Positions 5,113 through 7,593 of a stretch of 7,593 nt of DNA are shown piece by piece. This DNA comes from CAYGWP01 sp964353455 (GTDB lineage: Bacteria > Planctomycetota > Phycisphaerae > FEN-1346), in assembly GCA_964353455.1 (NCBI GenBank), contig CAYGWP010000027.1:1-7593 (forward strand). Reading direction: 5' to 3'. The first letter of the stretch is position 1, and each line of letters opens with the position of its first letter. The position numbers were made by a program, and so were the translations under genes. Below the pieces are notes generated by a model. That model saw nothing but the letters and a program-made list of their open reading frames with translations. It had not been told where the DNA came from and made no database searches.

Positions 5113-5301
5113 ATGAAATCGCTGGTCGAGTCCAATCCGTACTTGCGCGATCCGAAGAGGCGTCGCCAGATGCTGGAGGAGAGCACTCGCGATTCTTTTG
5201 CGTTTGAGGGGATCCGCGTGCGTTCTGCGGGTCGAAAGCACGCTCAACGCCCCAAGCGTCTCTCAACGGCCTCTGCAAAGAAAGCCGCCAGCAAGTCGTA
5301 A
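5113..5301 (+). CDS. Small candidate Fic antitoxin (VbhA-like inhibitory motif)
   Basis: A 62-residue basic protein that I do not recognise as a named family, but residues 28-33 read S-F-A-F-E-G. This matches the Fic inhibitory-helix motif (Ser/Thr)-x-x-x-Glu-(Gly/Asn), whose glutamate blocks the ATP-gamma-phosphate site in class I antitoxins such as VbhA. The preceding NPYLRDPKRRRQMLEEST should be helical, as expected for an inhibitor. Residues 40-62 are a Lys/Arg/Ser/Ala-rich tail, probably disordered. A longer frame from 5077 exists, but the ATG at 5113 follows TATAAT directly and gives the more sensible protein. It converges with the Fic gene and overlaps its 3' end by 58 bases (5244-5301); only the basic tail lies in the overlap. 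The Fic protein itself has no such motif, so a separate inhibitor is expected. The function is inferred from motif and position. Confidence 0.65.
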   Translation: MKSLVESNPYLRDPKRRRQMLEESTRDSFAFEGIRVRSAGRKHAQRPKRLSTASAKKAASKS

Positions 5302-5939
5302 TTCCCCACGTAGCCCTGTGTTACGGCCACAAGGTACTGCCTGTGCCTTGCACCGGACCCGCGACCCGTGAACCCATAGTCCGGGATCGGAAGACCCGCT
5401 TGGGCTGCCATTATTTCAGCCAGCCACCGGGCCAACCGGCCGTTGCCGTCGCGGAACGGATGAATCAGAAGAAGTTCCGCATGTATTTGTGCGATGCGTG
5501 AGCAGACTTCAAGAAGGGGGCCGGGGCGACAAGGCGTGTGCCGACGCATAAGGCCCGCTTCAAGCCTGGCCATGTTCTGGGGAACGAGGTAAGCGGGAGG
5601 CCAGCGGAACTCACCCTTCTGGAGGTCCACGCTCCGATATTGTCCAGCCCAGGCGTAGATGTGCCCCAGCCAGTCGCGGTGCATCCGGCAGACTAAGTCG
5701 GCAGTGAAACAGGTACCAGGCCCCATCCGTGCCATGTACTCGGACTTCGCTTTGAGGAGGGCTTCGTACTCCGCCTGACCGATGGCGCGACTCGTGCGGA
5801 TGCCGAGGAGGTTCCGCAGGACGCGCCCGCGGGAACCAGGCTCGAACTCGGCCTCGGCGCCTTGGGGCGCTGCGTATCGGATAGGCTGCTTCACGGAGAC
5901 CTCGCGGCTCACTATCCGGCGACCGCCGGATGCCGTCAC
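5244..5939 (-). CDS. Fic-domain protein (probable AMP transferase, toxin-like)
   Basis: A 231-residue Fic protein. Residues 160-171 are HPFRDGNGRLAR, a complete H-x-F-x-(D/E)-G-N-G-R-x-x-R active site: H160 is the catalytic base, D163 binds metal and R171 is the arginine that an inhibitory glutamate would neutralise. Upstream, MHRDWLGHIYAWAGQYRSVDLQKGEFRW (split at about residues 86-113) is the typical beta-hairpin flap region that positions the target. Fic enzymes normally transfer AMP from ATP to a hydroxyl side chain of a target protein. No (S/T)xxxE(G/N) motif is present in this chain, consistent with class I, inhibited in trans. The chosen GTG start (5937-5939) overlaps the TGA of the DUF1570 gene as GTGA and has GGGAG 6 bases upstream; the open frame extends to 6131 but that part reads as shadow. 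Later GTG codons are also possible. Base composition is somewhat less GC-rich than aroDE, which fits acquisition. Confidence 0.88.
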   Translation of the reverse strand: MTASGGRRIVSREVSVKQPIRYAAPQGAEAEFEPGSRGRVLRNLLGIRTSRAIGQAEYEALLKAKSEYMARMGPGTCFTADLVCRMHRDWLGHIYAWAGQYRSVDLQKGEFRWPPAYLVPQNMARLEAGLMRRHTPCRPGPLLEVCSRIAQIHAELLLIHPFRDGNGRLARWLAEIMAAQAGLPIPDYGFTGRGSGARHRQYLVAVTQGYVGNYDLLAAFFAEAVERRLGR

Positions 5940-7210
5940 TTCGCACTCCCGGCTGGGCGGGACCTCACGGTGACGGTGGCCTGGCCTTTGGCGCCTTTCT
6001 GGTAAACGGTTTCGAGCACAACGCCCTTGTGGTGGCGGCAGCGGAGGATTGGCGGCGACTGGTCGGTGGCCGGGACCCACTCGTAACTGGGCTTGGCGCC
6101 GGGGTTCTTCTCGTGCGGGCACCTGAAACACATCTGGTACATCTCCAGGCCGGTCATGGCGGTGTCGTCAGGGCCGGGTTTCATGTCGAAGACGGCGCGG
6201 CGGAAGGACAGCATGTCGGCGACGGCCGACTTCCGGTCGCGCCACTGCCAGAGGAGTTCGCCGAGTTTCCGGAGGTTCCACTCGCAATCTCCGGAGTTCG
6301 GGACCACGTCGGCAAAGTACGCCCGCCACCGGGCCTCGAAGCCGGCATAGTCTCTGCCGAACACCTTCTCCCACGGCTGAAGCGACACGCCGCCCGCGGC
6401 GACCAACTGGATGTATTGCTGGAAGGCCGGGCGGTACTTGCCATCCTCGGCATACGCAAGGAAGTACACCATGCCCCAGGCCTGCTCGTACAGGCCCGAA
6501 GACTCGTCGTCCTTGGCAGTCTTCATCTTGGAGAGCCATGTGCGGTGGTCCATGGTCAGCATCGAGGGAAAAGGTTCGAGGCGTTTTTCGTCTATGACGG
6601 CCCTCAGTTCGACAAGCCTGCGGAGCGACACCTGTCCGACCTGGAGCCTGCCGGCATCGAAGAAGCCCTGCTCGTAGAATACCGCCAGCCCTTCATTCAG
6701 CCATGTGGGGGTCGTTGACCCCATGTAAACGCCGATGAACTGGTGGGAACCCTCGTGGCGGAGGATTTCGAGCACCCGGCGGTTTCTCCCCTTCTCGCCG
6801 CAGGCGACCAGCAGGCCCCTCGACGGGAAGTACGTGCCGTCGGAGACCCCTTCCGTATCGTTGGCTTCCCGCACGTACCGTTCCCTGGTGGCGGTGATCA
6901 GCACTGTCGCCTTGCTCATGGCAACAGGCTTGACGCCGCCCATGCGTTTCATGAGATCGGCGTAGAGCGCTTCCTGCTGGGCGGCCGCCTTCTGGGCGAA
7001 TTCGGACGAGATGTCGGTCTTGATGGCGTAGTGGGGCGTATCGACGGTGAAATCCTCGCCGACCTTCTTGACGGGCCATTCCGTCTGCGTCTGAGGCTCG
7101 CGGGCCGGCGGCACGGCGGCCGCGGCGGCCTCGGCGGCCACTTGGGTCAGGGCGATCCACGCCAGCACCACGAGGATTATTGCAACCGCATGCTTGGCGC
7201 GGTTTAACAT
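5936..7210 (-). CDS. Exported DUF1570-like putative zinc metallopeptidase
   Basis: A 424-residue protein with an N-terminal signal peptide: MLNRAKH, a hydrophobic core to about residue 22, then an Ala-rich region with possible cleavage near residues 25-32. Residues 152-156 are H-E-G-S-H, a HExxH zinc-binding motif, in the context ILRHEGSHQFIG; WLNEGLAVFYE at 170-180 supplies the probable third ligand E173. This layout matches gluzincin-like peptidases and the DUF1570 family common in planctomycetes. The middle (QAWGMVYFLAY, 243-253) fits the helices after the active site. The C-terminal tail is odd: MCFRCPHEKNP (360-370) and LRCRHHKG (389-396) give C361, C364, C391, H393 and H394, a possible second metal site or zinc ribbon. 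It should act outside the cytoplasmic membrane. The substrate is unknown. It is followed by Fic with a 4-base overlap. The ATG falls in the 22-base sequence shared with 3160-3181. Confidence 0.8.
   Translation of the reverse strand: MLNRAKHAVAIILVVLAWIALTQVAAEAAAAAVPPAREPQTQTEWPVKKVGEDFTVDTPHYAIKTDISSEFAQKAAAQQEALYADLMKRMGGVKPVAMSKATVLITATRERYVREANDTEGVSDGTYFPSRGLLVACGEKGRNRRVLEILRHEGSHQFIGVYMGSTTPTWLNEGLAVFYEQGFFDAGRLQVGQVSLRRLVELRAVIDEKRLEPFPSMLTMDHRTWLSKMKTAKDDESSGLYEQAWGMVYFLAYAEDGKYRPAFQQYIQLVAAGGVSLQPWEKVFGRDYAGFEARWRAYFADVVPNSGDCEWNLRKLGELLWQWRDRKSAVADMLSFRRAVFDMKPGPDDTAMTGLEMYQMCFRCPHEKNPGAKPSYEWVPATDQSPPILRCRHHKGVVLETVYQKGAKGQATVTVRSRPAGSAK
5946..5950 (-). promoter_or_regulatory. Ribosome binding site deciding the Fic GTG start
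   Basis: GGGAG on the minus strand, 6 bases before GTG at 5937-5939, inside the last codons of the DUF1570 gene. Together with the GTGA stop/start overlap it argues for translational coupling of the two genes. Confidence 0.55.
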
Positions 7211-7219
7211 TGCGTGTTC
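7198..7219 (-). repeat. 22-base sequence shared with the ATP-grasp gene start (copy 2)
   Basis: Identical to 3160-3181 over 22 bases, spanning 9 bases upstream of the ATG and the first four codons (Met-Leu-Asn-Arg). Here the ATG is well supported because it begins a signal peptide. Confidence 0.8.
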
Positions 7220-7235
7220 TTCGTCATTGCTCGCT

Positions 7236-7272
7236 CATCAAACGCGCGCTCCTCTTCGAGTCGCGGCTAAAC
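7236..7272 (-). repeat. GC-rich element with conserved edges (copy 2)
   Basis: CATCAAACGCG at 7236-7246 and CGCGGCTAAAC at 7262-7272 repeat exactly the edges of the element at 25-58, with a different core. The core pairs only imperfectly (CGCG...CGCG). It lies 8 bases after the RmlC-like stop, in the 70-base gap before the DUF1570 gene. Confidence 0.55.
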
Positions 7273-7280
7273 GAGTTTGA

Positions 7281-7593
7281 TTACTTATCAACGCGCGACC
7301 AATCGTATGGAATATCCGTCGTGTGGGCCGGCAGGCGGTACTCGTCGGGCTCCTTCCGGTTGTACGGCTCGGTCGGGACGTTGACGATCATCGCCTCGCA
7401 GGTCGAGATGCACTTGAAGCCGTGATAGACCCCGGGCGGTATGCGCAGGCGCACCGGGTTCCACACGCCCAGGAAGAACTCGTTGACCTCTCCGCGCGTC
7501 GGCGAGTCCTCCCGATCGTCGTAGAGGGCGACCTTCACCATGCCGTGGACGCAGACGAAGTGATCGGTCTGCAGCTTGTGGTAGTGCCAGCCC
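7281..7593 (-). CDS. RmlC-like dTDP-4-dehydrorhamnose 3,5-epimerase family protein (5' end outside window)
   Basis: The last 103 residues of a cupin-fold sugar epimerase; the gene begins beyond the right edge. Visible sequence starts GWHYHKLQTDHFVCVHG, the strand with metal/substrate-region histidines of RmlC-type cupins, continues VKVALYDDREDSPT (the RmlC V-D-x-R-x-x-S region) and LRIPPGVYHGFKCIS (the iPpG.aHGF signature), and closes with PTEPYNRKEPDEYRLP and a C-terminal IPYDWSR. RmlC enzymes convert dTDP-4-keto-6-deoxyglucose to the L-rhamnose precursor; related cupins act on other nucleotide sugars, so the exact substrate is open. It sits upstream of, and in the same direction as, the DUF1570 and Fic genes, with a 70-base gap. 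An ATG at 7541 is internal and not the real start. It ends with TAA. Confidence 0.78.
   Translation of the reverse strand, partial: GWHYHKLQTDHFVCVHGMVKVALYDDREDSPTRGEVNEFFLGVWNPVRLRIPPGVYHGFKCISTCEAMIVNVPTEPYNRKEPDEYRLPAHTTDIPYDWSRVDK

Noticed and set aside
5940..6131. N-terminal extension of the Fic protein up to 6131
   Set aside because: These 64 residues are Arg/Pro-rich and lie over the well-supported end of the DUF1570 gene; the GTG at 5937-5939 has a good ribosome site and a coupling overlap.
1..7593. tRNA, rRNA or riboswitch
   Set aside because: Nothing resembling cloverleaf arms, rRNA cores or known riboswitch motifs was found by eye in the intergenic stretches, all of which are under 300 bases.

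Overview
This window looks like a GC-rich bacterial chromosome segment, most likely from a planctomycete. I infer the lineage from three things: the fused 3-dehydroquinate dehydratase/shikimate dehydrogenase gene, a DUF1570-type putative metallopeptidase, and the dispersed GC-rich palindromes and 7-base repeats between genes. No taxonomic marker gene is present, so this is a moderate-confidence guess.

Left part (1-3172, all minus strand, transcribed right to left): a compact cell-surface operon. An ATP-grasp ligase comes first and is interrupted by one in-frame TAA. It overlaps by 8 bases with a NodB-type polysaccharide deacetylase, which is followed after 47 bases by a FemAB/GNAT-like acyltransferase. 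Together they suggest modification of an exopolysaccharide or cell-wall glycan by deacetylation and acyl or aminoacyl addition. Short GC-rich hairpins follow the deacetylase and FemAB-like genes, and each begins at the gene's own TAG stop.

Middle (3173-5112): a divergent intergenic region with two arrays of 7-base repeats, a hairpin and a plausible sigma-70-type promoter, then aroDE on the plus strand. The shikimate dehydrogenase half of aroDE carries an in-frame insertion of about 40 codons made of two identical 30-base perfect palindromes plus fragments of more. Further 7-base repeats, arranged as a large inverted repeat, follow aroDE.

Right part (5113-7593): a 62-residue plus-strand ORF carrying a Fic-inhibitor motif (S-F-A-F-E-G) runs convergently into the 3' end of a minus-strand Fic-domain gene and overlaps it by 58 bases, forming a candidate toxin-antitoxin pair in an unusual orientation. 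The Fic gene is coupled by a GTGA overlap to an upstream exported DUF1570-like putative zinc peptidase. The window ends in the 3' part of an RmlC-like sugar epimerase (cupin), which fits the surface-sugar theme of the left operon.

The points most worth following up are the convergent Fic/inhibitor pair, the palindromic insertion inside aroDE, the single nonsense codon in the ATP-grasp gene, and a 22-base sequence shared by two unrelated genes exactly across their start codons.
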